Shown: in pieces, positions 1-7,030 of the stretch
How the letters are laid out: each line of letters opens with the position of its first letter
How positions within the stretch are numbered: the first letter of the stretch is position 1
Assembly (NCBI GenBank): GCA_934597345.1
Contig: CAKTRJ010000047.1
Location: 1-13,941, forward strand
Origin: an uncultured Oscillospiraceae bacterium
Lineage (GTDB): Bacteria > Bacillota > Clostridia > Oscillospirales > Oscillospiraceae
Direction: 5' to 3'
Length of the DNA stretch: 13,941 bases
The notes under the pieces: model-generated
Database searches by the model: none
The model's input: the letters and a program-made list of their open reading frames with translations, nothing else
Told to the model about the DNA's origin: nothing
Program-made: the position numbers and the translations under genes

Positions 1-57
1 AAGCAAACCCAGCGCACAAGGCGCAGAAATACAAATTATGAAAGGTAGGAACAGACA

Positions 58-639
58 ATGGCAAAAACAATTTTTGAGGAAATGGGCGGTACTTACACAC
101 AGGTTGGGGATTACCTTCTCCCCAATTTGGAACTGCCCGAAGAAGAGCAGCAGCCCATCGGCGTGTGGGGACAACGCCACCGGCGCTACCTAAAGGAGCA
201 CCGTCAGGCCGCTTATGCAACCCTGCTCACCAGTGAAAAACTGAACAGCTACCTTGCCGACATCGACCGCCAGTCGGAGGAGATGTTCTCTCGGCTGGTA
301 AAGCAGATGGCCGAGGCGGAAGGCGTCACGGAGAAGCTGAAAGCCGCCGACCCAATGGAGTGGGTCAGAAGGATGAATAACATCCGAAATAGGGCTATGG
401 AGATTGTAAATAGCGAGTTGATCTACGCCAGAGAGCCAGCAGCACGTATTTCCGCTTCTGTGGAAACCTTGGAGCCGCCCAAAGTGTTTTGGAAATACTA
501 CGATTTGTACCGGCGCAAGAGAATTTCGCTGAGTGAATATGCTGCCGCTACGGGATTATCGGCTTTTGCAATCCGGCATTTTTTGAAGAATGTTGTTGAG
601 AAACGCCCAAAAACCATTGAAAAGCCTAAGCAAATATGA
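58..639 (+). CDS. TnpV-like transposon-encoded protein with C-terminal HTH-like extension
   Basis: 193 residues. The first ~124 match the TnpV family carried by Tn4451-type and related conjugative or mobilizable elements of Firmicutes: opening MAKTIFEEMGGTY, then PIGVWGQRHRRYLKEH (33-48), LADIDRQSEEMFSRLVKQ (66-83) and MEWVRRMNNIRNRAMEIVN (100-118). The molecular role of TnpV is not established. Known TnpV proteins, as I recall them, end near residue 124. Here ~70 more residues follow, including a basic stretch YYDLYRRKR (147-155) and a helix-turn-helix-like segment, SLSEYAAATGLSAFAIRHFL (157-176), which suggests DNA binding or fusion to part of a recombinase. The ATG is preceded by AAGGTAGGA. 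It is the first of a run of accessory genes and marks the segment as mobile-element DNA. Family call confident; function unknown. Confidence 0.8.
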   Translation: MAKTIFEEMGGTYTQVGDYLLPNLELPEEEQQPIGVWGQRHRRYLKEHRQAAYATLLTSEKLNSYLADIDRQSEEMFSRLVKQMAEAEGVTEKLKAADPMEWVRRMNNIRNRAMEIVNSELIYAREPAARISASVETLEPPKVFWKYYDLYRRKRISLSEYAAATGLSAFAIRHFLKNVVEKRPKTIEKPKQI

Positions 640-657
640 TATACTATATTTTGTATA
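617..657 (+). promoter_or_regulatory. Promoter of the restriction-modification unit with overlapping inverted repeat
   Basis: TTGAAA (617-622) and TATACT (640-645) are separated by exactly 17 bp, placing the start of transcription near 652, about 25 nt before the endonuclease ATG. The -35 lies inside the last codons of the tnpV-like gene. An inverted repeat TATAC (640-644), 8-nt spacer, GTATA (653-657) covers the -10 and start site, so a repressor bound there would block initiation. No controller (C) protein gene is seen next to it. Promoter by pattern; the operator role is inference. Confidence 0.55.
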
Positions 658-676
658 AGTATCTGGAGGTGCCGAA

Positions 677-1399
677 ATGCAGATTACTGATTACATAGAC
701 GCCGATCTTTTAGATAAATTTGAGTTCCACAACTATAACCACGCTATTGAAATCATTACTCAAGCTTTTCCTGAGGAGTGGCGTGAAGTCGTTGAGTGCC
801 TAAGAAAACTCGACATTACCACAGATGACCTGCGTGAAGCGGGCGGAAACGAGACTAAGATTCCCAAGAAATTTGACGATGTTCTCTACCCGTATGGGTG
901 GAGAGAAATCCGGATTTCAGGTGACTTACACATCAAGTTTTATCCAAGACAAGCCGATCAGAGGGGACGCTTTTCCAGCGTTCCTTTTGAGGAGCGTGTG
1001 ACGGAGAACTACATCGACGGTCATAATATTGATTTTTTGAAGGGTCGAATTGCATTTGACCTCGAATGGAACAGTAAAGATCAGACCTTTGACAGAGATC
1101 TGCTTGCAATGCGGACATACTATGATTGCGACATTGTAAGCGCCGGTATTATTGTCACCCGTTCGCAAGACCTGAACGACGTGTTCAAAACCGTGTATGA
1201 CTATGATAAGAATTCCCGCACTTGGAAGCCCATTATGCGTAAATACGGCGCAAGCACTACTTGGATGGGAAAGCTGCTATATCGCTTAGAGTCACGCCGC
1301 AATGGTGGATGCCCCGTTTTGGCTATTGGCATTAAGAAAACTTGTGTTTCAGATTGGGAGGAGGGATACATAGATGAGCACGCTTCAGGAAACATCTGA
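677..1399 (+). CDS. BglII/BstYI-like type II restriction endonuclease
   Basis: 240 residues. The core GHNIDFLKGRIAFDLEWNSK (115-134) followed by QTFDRDL is the PD-(D/E)XK-type catalytic stretch of the BglII/BstYI endonuclease family. Asp119 and Glu130 are the likely metal ligands and Asn132 replaces the third, variable residue (Gln in BglII). Next comes the strand YYDCDIVSAGIIVTRS (148-163). The C-terminus, GGCPVLAIGIK (210-220), also fits the family. It should cut double-stranded DNA at a short palindrome; the site cannot be read from sequence, although the characterised relatives BglII and BstYI recognise GATC-centred sites. The ATG has a strong GGAGGTG site. The last 26 bp overlap the methyltransferase gene, so the two are translationally linked. 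R before M, without a controller gene, is less common than M first. No truncation seen. Confidence 0.82.
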   Translation: MQITDYIDADLLDKFEFHNYNHAIEIITQAFPEEWREVVECLRKLDITTDDLREAGGNETKIPKKFDDVLYPYGWREIRISGDLHIKFYPRQADQRGRFSSVPFEERVTENYIDGHNIDFLKGRIAFDLEWNSKDQTFDRDLLAMRTYYDCDIVSAGIIVTRSQDLNDVFKTVYDYDKNSRTWKPIMRKYGASTTWMGKLLYRLESRRNGGCPVLAIGIKKTCVSDWEEGYIDEHASGNI

Positions 1400-2018
1400 A
1401 AACCTTCTCTCTTTCTGCGGTGATAAGCGCTATTCAACGATTTATGCTGATCCGCCTTGGCGCTTTCAAAACCGCACTGGAAAAGTCGCCCCAGAAAACA
1501 AGAAACTGAATAGATATGAGACAATGTCATTAGCAGACATAATGGCGTTGCCCGTTGAGCAGGTCGCTGCAGCAAAAAGCCATTTGTACCTTTGGGTTCC
1601 CAACGCTCTTCTGCCAGATGGTCTGGCTGTTATGAAAGCGTGGGGATTTGAGTATAAGGGAAATATCATTTGGGAAAAGGTGCGGAAGGATGGTGGCCCG
1701 GACGGGCGAGGAGTCGGCTTCTATTTCCGTAATGTGACTGAAATTCTGCTTTTCGGGGTCAGAGGTGACAATTTTAGGACGCTGGCTCCGGCCCGCTCTC
1801 AGGTCAACCTCATTCGGACGCAAAAGCGTGAACACTCACGGAAGCCTGACGAGATTATCCCGATCATCGAAAGTTGCTCTCCGGGACCGTTTCTTGAGCT
1901 ATTTGCTCGTGGTGACCGTGAAGGCTGGGATATGTGGGGAAACCAAGCGACCGCAGATTACGAGCCTACGTGGAGTACTTACAGCAATCATACCACAAAG
2001 CAAGCATCAAGCGTGTGA
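1374..2018 (+). CDS. MT-A70 family adenine-N6 DNA methyltransferase (modification subunit)
   Basis: 214 residues, an SAM-dependent methyltransferase of the MT-A70 class, expected to methylate adenine N6. It shows the catalytic DPPW at 26-29 within YSTIYADPPWRF, the strand HLYLWVPNALLPDGLAVMKAWGF, and IIWEKVRKDGGPDGRGVGFYFRNVTE as IIWEKV... then GVGFYFRNVTE. Further on are KREHSRKPDEI and FLELFARG...GWDMWGN, which form the SAM-binding side. Its partner is the overlapping BglII-like endonuclease, so it should protect the host at the cognate site; that pairing rests on adjacency and the 26-bp overlap. The ATG at 1374 has a GGAGGAGGG ribosome-binding site inside the endonuclease gene. MT-A70 proteins also occur as solitary phage or mobile-element methylases, so an orphan role is possible but less likely here. 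Confidence 0.85.
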   Translation: MSTLQETSENLLSFCGDKRYSTIYADPPWRFQNRTGKVAPENKKLNRYETMSLADIMALPVEQVAAAKSHLYLWVPNALLPDGLAVMKAWGFEYKGNIIWEKVRKDGGPDGRGVGFYFRNVTEILLFGVRGDNFRTLAPARSQVNLIRTQKREHSRKPDEIIPIIESCSPGPFLELFARGDREGWDMWGNQATADYEPTWSTYSNHTTKQASSV

Positions 2019-2091
2019 TTGCCGTAATGCTTTTTGCTTGCGTTAAAGCCTATACGACAGTAGGTTGTCATTGATAATTGAGGAGGATAGT

Positions 2092-3168
2092 ATGGAAAAA
2101 TCAAAAGTTTTTGTAATTATGCCCTTTTCAGATGATTTTTTTGAATCATACGAAATGCTCAAAGAGCATTTTCAAGATGACTTTGAGTTTTCACATGCAG
2201 GTGATGAAGATAATCAGCAAAACATTCTTGCTGACATCATTTCTCCAATATATGCCGCGGATGTTATTTTAGCAGATCTTACTGGGCTAAATCCAAATGT
2301 TATGTATGAGTTGGGCCTCGCACATAGTTTCAATAAGAAGACAATTATTATTACGAGAGATGATCTTGGAAAGCTGCCATTCGATCTAAAACAATATCGT
2401 GCCAAGGATTATTCCACCCATTTTAAGAAATTTTTTGATCTTATTGAATATCTAGAAAAGAATCTTAGAGGCGCTGTTAATGGAACGGTCGTTTTTAGTA
2501 ATCCTGTAAGCGATTTCCTTGATAAAAATCGAATTCAGCTGAAAAGTTTATTTGTTTCAGATGACTATTCGTTGGAGATTCCTGAAGGGGAAAAGGGATT
2601 CTTAGATTTTTTAGCGGATATTGAGGAAGATACCAGCCAGATGAATGATGAGATTACAGCTATATCCGCAGGCATGGAAACGATGAGTTCTGGAATAAAC
2701 GAATGTACTGAAGAAATCAACCGTGTTCAAAAAAGTGGCGGCAATGGTACGGCGGCGTTTGTGAGAAAGCAATCTAAAAAGGCTGCCAGCTATATTTCCG
2801 AATTTAGCAAGCAACTAAAGCAACATACAGAATCGATACAATCGCTTTGGGCTAAAATTGAAAAGAACACTTTAGGCTTGTTAGAAAATGAGTATGCGAC
2901 CAAGCCTGAAAACAAAGAGTCATTGACCGATTATATAAAGGCCTTGCATAAGATGATGCTTTCAATAAAAGAAGCTAATCAGTCGGTGACTGTAATGAAG
3001 GAAACCTCTCTTAACAACCTCGGCATAGAGCGGAGCATGAATCAGTCTATTCGCTTTCTGGATCAAGATCTCTCAGAATATCTTGATATGACCGAGCAAA
3101 TGGTGAAGTCCATTGAAAGAATCATTGGAAAAAGTAGGTTTATTATTGGCGATGTTCCACTTGAGTAA
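2092..3168 (+). CDS. Nucleoside-deoxyribosyltransferase/TIR-like domain protein with long helical tail
   Basis: 358 residues from the ATG at 2092, chosen because AGGAGG lies 5 nt upstream; an in-frame TTG at 2065 has no comparable site. Residues 1-125 form a Rossmann-like domain: VFVIMPFSDDF (6-16), then ADVILADLTGLNPNVMYELG (56-75) and KKTIIIT. Asp62, Asn67, Asn69 and Glu73 sit where nucleoside 2-deoxyribosyltransferase-like and TIR-like domains hold nucleotide and carry the catalytic Glu. Related domains are effectors in some retron, CBASS and Thoeris anti-phage systems. Residues ~150-345 look helical and coiled-coil-like, rich in Glu, Ser, Lys and Gln (EITAISAGMETMSSGINECT), resembling a signalling or oligomerisation stalk; no membrane segment is seen. 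It is AT-rich against its neighbours, which points to transfer. It could be a defence effector acting on NAD or nucleotides, but the substrate is unknown and activity is inferred only. Confidence 0.7.
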   Translation: MEKSKVFVIMPFSDDFFESYEMLKEHFQDDFEFSHAGDEDNQQNILADIISPIYAADVILADLTGLNPNVMYELGLAHSFNKKTIIITRDDLGKLPFDLKQYRAKDYSTHFKKFFDLIEYLEKNLRGAVNGTVVFSNPVSDFLDKNRIQLKSLFVSDDYSLEIPEGEKGFLDFLADIEEDTSQMNDEITAISAGMETMSSGINECTEEINRVQKSGGNGTAAFVRKQSKKAASYISEFSKQLKQHTESIQSLWAKIEKNTLGLLENEYATKPENKESLTDYIKALHKMMLSIKEANQSVTVMKETSLNNLGIERSMNQSIRFLDQDLSEYLDMTEQMVKSIERIIGKSRFIIGDVPLE

Positions 3169-3340
3169 AAGTATTCTCCAGAATTTATCAAAGCATCCGA
3201 CAACAAAATGACAACAGGAATTATGATACATCGTAATTCTTGGATAATCTAAGTAATCCCGATAATCGGAACTAAACCACATATACAAAATCGTTTAGGC
3301 CACGGTTTCATGGAGCGAGTGGGAATAATTTCAAACAACA
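3169..3340. other. AT-rich noncoding right flank of the accessory segment
   Basis: No convincing gene. Two copies of GACAACA (3199-3205 and 3210-3216) lie 11 bp apart. Two copies of GATAATC (3243-3249 and 3261-3267) lie 18 bp apart, the second inside the small palindrome CCGATAATCGG (3259-3269). Composition shifts to GC-rich chromosome just to the right, so the element's right end or an attachment site probably lies here, but no paired left end is inside the window to prove it. Confidence 0.4.
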
Positions 3341-3372
3341 ACGAGCCGTCCGGCGATCGCCGGACGGCTCGT
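3341..3372 (-). terminator. Perfect 32-bp palindrome, terminator of the MerR-RDD gene
   Basis: ACGAGCCGTCCGGCGA (3341-3356) is followed directly by its exact reverse complement (3357-3372). Three bases separate it from the TGA of the MerR-RDD gene. On the minus strand the stem is followed by a T-rich run (TTGTTGTTTG), as for an intrinsic terminator. It may also stop plus-strand readthrough from the accessory segment, for which no other terminator is visible. Confidence 0.8.
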
Positions 3373-3375
3373 TTG

Positions 3376-4809
3376 TCATATCTTTTCCATTCTGAACGAG
3401 AAGCGGTAGGATACCTCCTGCCCGTCCTCTGGTATGAGGTAAGGGTCGCTGGCCTCTATCAGCACATAGCCGGAGTAGCTCACGTCGCAGGATACCAGGA
3501 AGCCATCGGCGGTGAAGGTGGAGCTTTCATAGCTGTGATCCTTGATGATGTTCATCAGGTCGTTCTGGGCGGGAGAAAGGGCGCTGTACCGGTTTTCCGC
3601 GCAGACGTAGGAGAGGGCGGCAATGACCATCTGCCGGTAGTAATGCTCGGGCCACAGCTCCGGGTCGGAGGTCTCAAAGTGGAAGCTGACGGCGGTCACA
3701 GAGCCGCCGGTCTCGGTGATGGTAAAGTCCGGCGGGGCGCTCCAGCCACCGATATAGACGGTATAGGGATCCTGCTGAACGCCACGCCATTTGCCGGTCT
3801 CATCCAGCGTGCCGCCGAAGTGGAAGCCATGATAGGCGGCAAGGCGGTTGAAGTTGTCGCAGAATTCCGCCGTGGTGATGTCGCCCCGGTGGCGGGGCAG
3901 CTGGGCCGCTATGATGGTCAGCACCATCGCGCCCAGCACGACGATGATGTACGCGCAGGCCAGCACCGGCGCGCGCCACCGCTTCTGTGTCCGCAGGGAC
4001 AGAGAGGTCTCCACCTCCCAGGGAAGGCCAGAGCCCTCGTCGCAGGCTTTATAGCTTTTCCACAGGCGGATCAGGCGGTAAATGGGGATATAGCCGCCCA
4101 TGCCGTACCACAGCACCGACAATGTGCGGGAGAACCCGGCGGAGTAGCTCAGGCGGACGCCGTCGCTGTCCGTGACGGACAGGCCCATGATCCATTTGCC
4201 GGGCGTGGCGCCCCACAGATGCAGCAGCAACGGCTCCAGAAGGACCATGATCAGCAGGGACATCACCGTATTCAGCAGGCCGGAGCCGGTGCTGTTCTGA
4301 ATGGCACTGCTGCCGGAGAGCAGCTCAAGGAAGCTGCCCCACAGGGCGGTGTACAGGAGAAGATCCAGCATGCGGGCAAAGAACCGCCGTCCCGGCGACC
4401 GGACAGGAGGGATCACGTCGGCGGACAGGGCGGCCTCCTCCACAGTGCGGTCCAGCGCGTCCAGATACTTCTGGGCGTCCAGCGTCTGATAGGTGACGCC
4501 GTCGGCGCGCATGTCCCGGCACACCCGCTCCGAGCGGTCGATGTCCTGCCGTTCCGCATTCAGGGCGGCAATGTGACGATCCACTGTGTGGAGCAGATCG
4601 TCGCTGTCGTTGTGCAGGGCCTTGATCTCCTCCAGCGGGATGTGAAGGCTTCGCAGCAGCTTGATGCGTTTGAGTACCTCCAGATCGTGGTCGGAGTAGT
4701 CCCGATAGCCGTTGGCACTCCGCGCCGGAGACAGAAGCCCTTCGGACTCGTAAAACCGGATGTTGGCCCGGGTCATACCGGTCCGGGCTTCGATATCTTT
4801 GATGGTCAT
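3376..4809 (-). CDS. MerR-family regulator fused to an RDD membrane domain and C-terminal domain
   Basis: 477 residues from the ATG at 4809, chosen for the GGAGGTG just upstream; a longer in-frame start exists but adds a non-family N-terminus. Residues 1-70 are a MerR winged helix: TIKDIEARTGMTRANIRFYE (2-21), NGYRDYSDHDLEVLKRIKLL (33-52) and IPLEEIK. A helical linker follows to ~138. An RDD-type domain comes next, RRFFARMLDLLLY (141-153), then WGATPGKWIMGLSV (199-212), with probable membrane helices near 147-165, 178-198, 228-246 and 282-302. The last ~170 residues have no family I recognise and probably lie outside the membrane. It would be a membrane-tethered transcription factor that senses an envelope or external signal; no effector is known. 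Divergent from the SGNH hydrolase gene, which may be its target. Confidence 0.8.
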   Translation of the reverse strand: MTIKDIEARTGMTRANIRFYESEGLLSPARSANGYRDYSDHDLEVLKRIKLLRSLHIPLEEIKALHNDSDDLLHTVDRHIAALNAERQDIDRSERVCRDMRADGVTYQTLDAQKYLDALDRTVEEAALSADVIPPVRSPGRRFFARMLDLLLYTALWGSFLELLSGSSAIQNSTGSGLLNTVMSLLIMVLLEPLLLHLWGATPGKWIMGLSVTDSDGVRLSYSAGFSRTLSVLWYGMGGYIPIYRLIRLWKSYKACDEGSGLPWEVETSLSLRTQKRWRAPVLACAYIIVVLGAMVLTIIAAQLPRHRGDITTAEFCDNFNRLAAYHGFHFGGTLDETGKWRGVQQDPYTVYIGGWSAPPDFTITETGGSVTAVSFHFETSDPELWPEHYYRQMVIAALSYVCAENRYSALSPAQNDLMNIIKDHSYESSTFTADGFLVSCDVSYSGYVLIEASDPYLIPEDGQEVSYRFSFRMEKI

Positions 4810-4846
4810 GGCGTCACCTCCTATGGTAATAGTAAGCGATAAAGGG

Positions 4847-4861
4847 ACTTTACAGTTAAGT
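4847..4861. promoter_or_regulatory. Candidate MerR-regulator operator (imperfect palindrome)
   Basis: ACTTTACAGTTAAGT is an odd-centred inverted repeat with 6 of 7 pairs matching, placed between the divergent MerR-RDD and SGNH genes. On the minus strand TTAACT overlaps it and is followed after 19 bp by TACTAT. MerR regulators favour such long promoter spacers, but both boxes match consensus only at 4 of 6 positions. Operator and promoter are inferred. Confidence 0.35.
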
Positions 4862-4907
4862 ACTTTTTTGAAAAACGGCAAAAAAATTCGGAGATATGAG
4901 TTTTTTC

Positions 4908-4936
4908 TTTACTTAACGGACGGGGAAGGGTATACT
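4908..4936 (+). promoter_or_regulatory. Promoter of the SGNH hydrolase gene
   Basis: TTTACT (4908-4913), 17-bp spacer, TATACT (4931-4936). Initiation near 4943 would leave a ~29-nt leader carrying the ribosome-binding site AGGGGA (4961-4966). It lies ~50 bp from the palindrome at 4847-4861, close enough for co-regulation with the MerR-RDD gene. Confidence 0.5.
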
Positions 4937-4971
4937 GATGAAAACTTGTTTTGCCAGGGAAGGGGACAACA

Positions 4972-5562
4972 ATGGAACTGATCTGCTTGGGTGACAGCAT
5001 TACATACGGCTACGGCGTGCGTTCCGCGCAGCGTTGGACGACGCTGGTGGGGCAGGCGCTGGCCTGCCCGGTGGTGAATCTGGGGGTGTCCGGCGATACC
5101 ACCGGCGGGATGCTGGCACGGCTGAACACGGAGGTCATCCCGCGGCTGCGGCAGCAGCCTTTGGGGATGCGGTCCACTGTGCTGCTGATGGGCGGCGTCA
5201 ACGACATCTTTTATTCCGGCGAGGATACCGGCGCACGGGCCAATATGGGCGCCATGGTGCAGCAGGTGCTGACGGCGGGAGGACGCTGCGTGGTGCTCTC
5301 CCCGCTGGCGGCGTCCTTTCCCACGGTGACGCCGGAGTGGCGGGAGGTGATGCGGCCCTCCAATAAAGCGGTGATGGAGGCGTATCACCAGTGGCTGGCG
5401 CTGTTCTGCCGCACGTTCCATGTGCCGTATGTTGAACTGTATGATCTGCTGCGGGACGCGGACGGTACGCCCCGGCCGGAGATGTATCTGGATGGCCTGC
5501 ATCCCACGGCGGAGGGCCACCGGCTCATGGCGGAACGGATCGCCAACGGATTGCGAAAATAA
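4972..5562 (+). CDS. SGNH/GDSL-family hydrolase (esterase/lipase-like)
   Basis: 196 residues, typical of short GDSL esterases. All four SGNH blocks are visible: block I ICLGDSITYGYG (nucleophile Ser), block II NLGVSGDTTGGM (oxyanion Gly), block III MGGVNDIFY (oxyanion Asn) and block V DGLHPTAEGH (catalytic Asp and His). No signal peptide, so it should act in the cytoplasm on an acyl or acetyl ester; relatives include thioesterase I/lysophospholipase and carbohydrate acetylesterases, and the substrate cannot be told. The ATG at 4972 is chosen over an upstream in-frame TTG (4951) because AGGGGA precedes it and MELICLGDS matches family starts. No terminator is evident after it; a ~275-bp gap follows. 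Confidence 0.88.
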   Translation: MELICLGDSITYGYGVRSAQRWTTLVGQALACPVVNLGVSGDTTGGMLARLNTEVIPRLRQQPLGMRSTVLLMGGVNDIFYSGEDTGARANMGAMVQQVLTAGGRCVVLSPLAASFPTVTPEWREVMRPSNKAVMEAYHQWLALFCRTFHVPYVELYDLLRDADGTPRPEMYLDGLHPTAEGHRLMAERIANGLRK

Positions 5563-5624
5563 GCGGATCGGGCATTTGTTTCGTAAGCATCCCATTTTTG
5601 AGCAAAAGTTCACAGCATTTGGCC

Positions 5625-5660
5625 TTGTAATTTGCCGTATATTCGTATAAAATAGATACT
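5625..5660 (+). promoter_or_regulatory. Probable promoter of the sugar-ABC ATPase gene
   Basis: The AT-rich block offers two overlapping choices: TTGTAA (5625-5630), 15-bp spacer, TATAAA (5646-5651); or TTGCCG (5632-5637), 17 bp, GATACT (5655-5660). Either starts RNA near 5660-5668, giving a leader of about 170 nt before the ATPase ATG. Confidence 0.4.
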
Positions 5661-5672
5661 GTCTTATTCCAA

Positions 5673-5821
5673 CCGCCGGTGGTCACTCCACTTTATGACC
5701 GGCGGCGGCAAATTAAAGGAGGAAGATCCGCTGTGGCTGGCGGTGCGGCAGTGTGGAGACCTGTCGTAAGGCGGTGCGCCGGGAGGCGGCTGCGAGACTG
5801 TTCCTTGCGGAGGCGGAACAG
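5673..5821 (+). promoter_or_regulatory. Structured leader with strong SD and in-frame GTG
   Basis: One hairpin pairs CCGCC (5673-5677) and GGTCA with TGACC and GGCGG (to ~5705) across a 10-nt loop with a 3-nt bulge. AAAGGAGG (5715-5722) precedes a GTG at 5733, which is in frame with the ATPase and without a stop. A second hairpin, ACTGTTCC (5798-5805) with GGAACAGT (5814-5821), encloses a GGAGG (5809-5813) before the conventional ATG. Structure is seen; a regulatory role is inferred. Confidence 0.4.
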
Positions 5822-5837
5822 TTACAGTCAAGAATGT

Positions 5838-7007
5838 ATGGCAAAGGTCGTATTGAAGGATCTCAAGAAGATCTACCCCAACACCGAGAAGAAGAAAAAG
5901 GCCAAGAAGGGCGAGGATCCGGAGAAGAAAACCAATCTTCAGATCACCGAGGAAGGCGTCGTGGCCGTCCAGCAGTTCAATCTGGAGATCGCGGACAAGG
6001 AGTTCATCGTACTGGTGGGCCCCTCCGGTTGCGGTAAGTCCACCACCCTGCGCATGATCGCCGGTCTGGAGGATATCAGCTCCGGCGAGTTGTGGATCGG
6101 CGACAAGCTGATGAACGACGTGGAGCCCAAGGACCGTGATATCGCCATGGTGTTCCAGAACTACGCCCTGTATCCCCACATGACCGTGTACGAGAACATG
6201 GCCTTCTCCCTGAAGCTGAAGAAGGTACCCAAGGATGAGATCGACAAGAAGGTGCGTCAGGCGGCGGAGATCTTGGACATCACCCAGTATCTGGACCGCA
6301 AGCCCAAGGCCCTGTCCGGCGGTCAGCGCCAGCGTGTGGCCATCGGCCGGGCCATCGTCCGCGACCCCGCCGTGTTCCTGATGGATGAGCCTCTGTCTAA
6401 TCTGGACGCCAAGCTGCGCAACCAGATGCGCGCCGAGATCATCAAGCTGCGCCAGCGGATCGACACCACGTTTATTTACGTCACCCATGACCAGACCGAG
6501 GCTATGACCCTGGGCGACCGTATCGTCATTATGAAGGACGGCTTCATCCAGCAGATCGGCACGCCCCAGGAGGTCTTTGACCATCCCGCCAACCTGTTCG
6601 TAGCCGGCTTTATCGGCACGCCTCAGATGAACCTGTTTGACGCACGGCTCATCAAGCAGAACGGCAAGTACGCTGTGACGCTGGATGGCATCACTGTAGA
6701 GCTGGCTGACGACAAGCAGCAGCGTTTGAGCGCCAAGGATGTGCCGGAGCAGGACGTGGTGCTGGGTGTCCGTCCCGACCACATCATGCTGTGCGCCGAC
6801 GGCATCAAGGGCAAGGTGGATGTCAGCGAGCTGATGGGCTCCTCCGTGCATCTGCATATCACCGCCGATGGCAAGGACGTGGTGGTCATCGTGCCCACCA
6901 ACGGCAATGCCGCCCACTTCCCCATGGGCAGCGAGGTCAACATGATCTTCGGCGGCAACGTGGCACATGTGTTCAGTAAGGAGACCGAAAAGAATCTGGA
7001 GTGGTAA
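5838..7007 (+). CDS. ugpC: Sugar-type ABC importer ATPase, UgpC/MsmX-like
   Basis: 389 residues. It is the nucleotide-binding subunit of CUT1-type sugar or glycerol-3-phosphate importers and powers uptake from the inner face of the membrane. Walker [10 protein letters not shown] (61-69), Q-loop Gln107, signature LSGGQ (159-163), Walker B VFLMDEP (179-185), D-loop SNLD, switch His218. A TOBE/OB-type regulatory domain fills ~270-389, including GVRPDHIML. No permease or binding-protein gene adjoins it, so, like B. subtilis MsmX, it may serve several importers. Against MsmX there is a ~25-residue Lys/Glu-rich insert (16-40) before the first core strand. The ATG at 5838 fits the family opening ([13 protein letters not shown]) but lacks a well-placed ribosome site. 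A GTG at 5733 with a strong one would add 35 Arg-rich residues. Confidence 0.9.
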   Translation: MAKVVLKDLKKIYPNTEKKKKAKKGEDPEKKTNLQITEEGVVAVQQFNLEIADKEFIVLVGPSGCGKSTTLRMIAGLEDISSGELWIGDKLMNDVEPKDRDIAMVFQNYALYPHMTVYENMAFSLKLKKVPKDEIDKKVRQAAEILDITQYLDRKPKALSGGQRQRVAIGRAIVRDPAVFLMDEPLSNLDAKLRNQMRAEIIKLRQRIDTTFIYVTHDQTEAMTLGDRIVIMKDGFIQQIGTPQEVFDHPANLFVAGFIGTPQMNLFDARLIKQNGKYAVTLDGITVELADDKQQRLSAKDVPEQDVVLGVRPDHIMLCADGIKGKVDVSELMGSSVHLHITADGKDVVVIVPTNGNAAHFPMGSEVNMIFGGNVAHVFSKETEKNLEW

Positions 7008-7030
7008 CACGCTTTGTGAAGAACCATAGA

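Noticed and set aside
2065..2091. Upstream TTG start for the NDT/TIR-like protein
   Set aside because: The added residues are the translated ribosome-binding site; ATG 2092 has AGGAGG at the right distance.
3199..3216. Short CRISPR-like or iteron array
   Set aside because: Only two copies of a 7-mer, too few and too short for an array or origin.
3310..4842. 510-codon plus-strand reading frame opposite the MerR-RDD gene
   Set aside because: Antisense shadow of a GC-rich gene: low-complexity His/Gln/Gly/Ala composition, no domains, crosses the terminator, while the minus strand shows clear MerR and RDD motifs.
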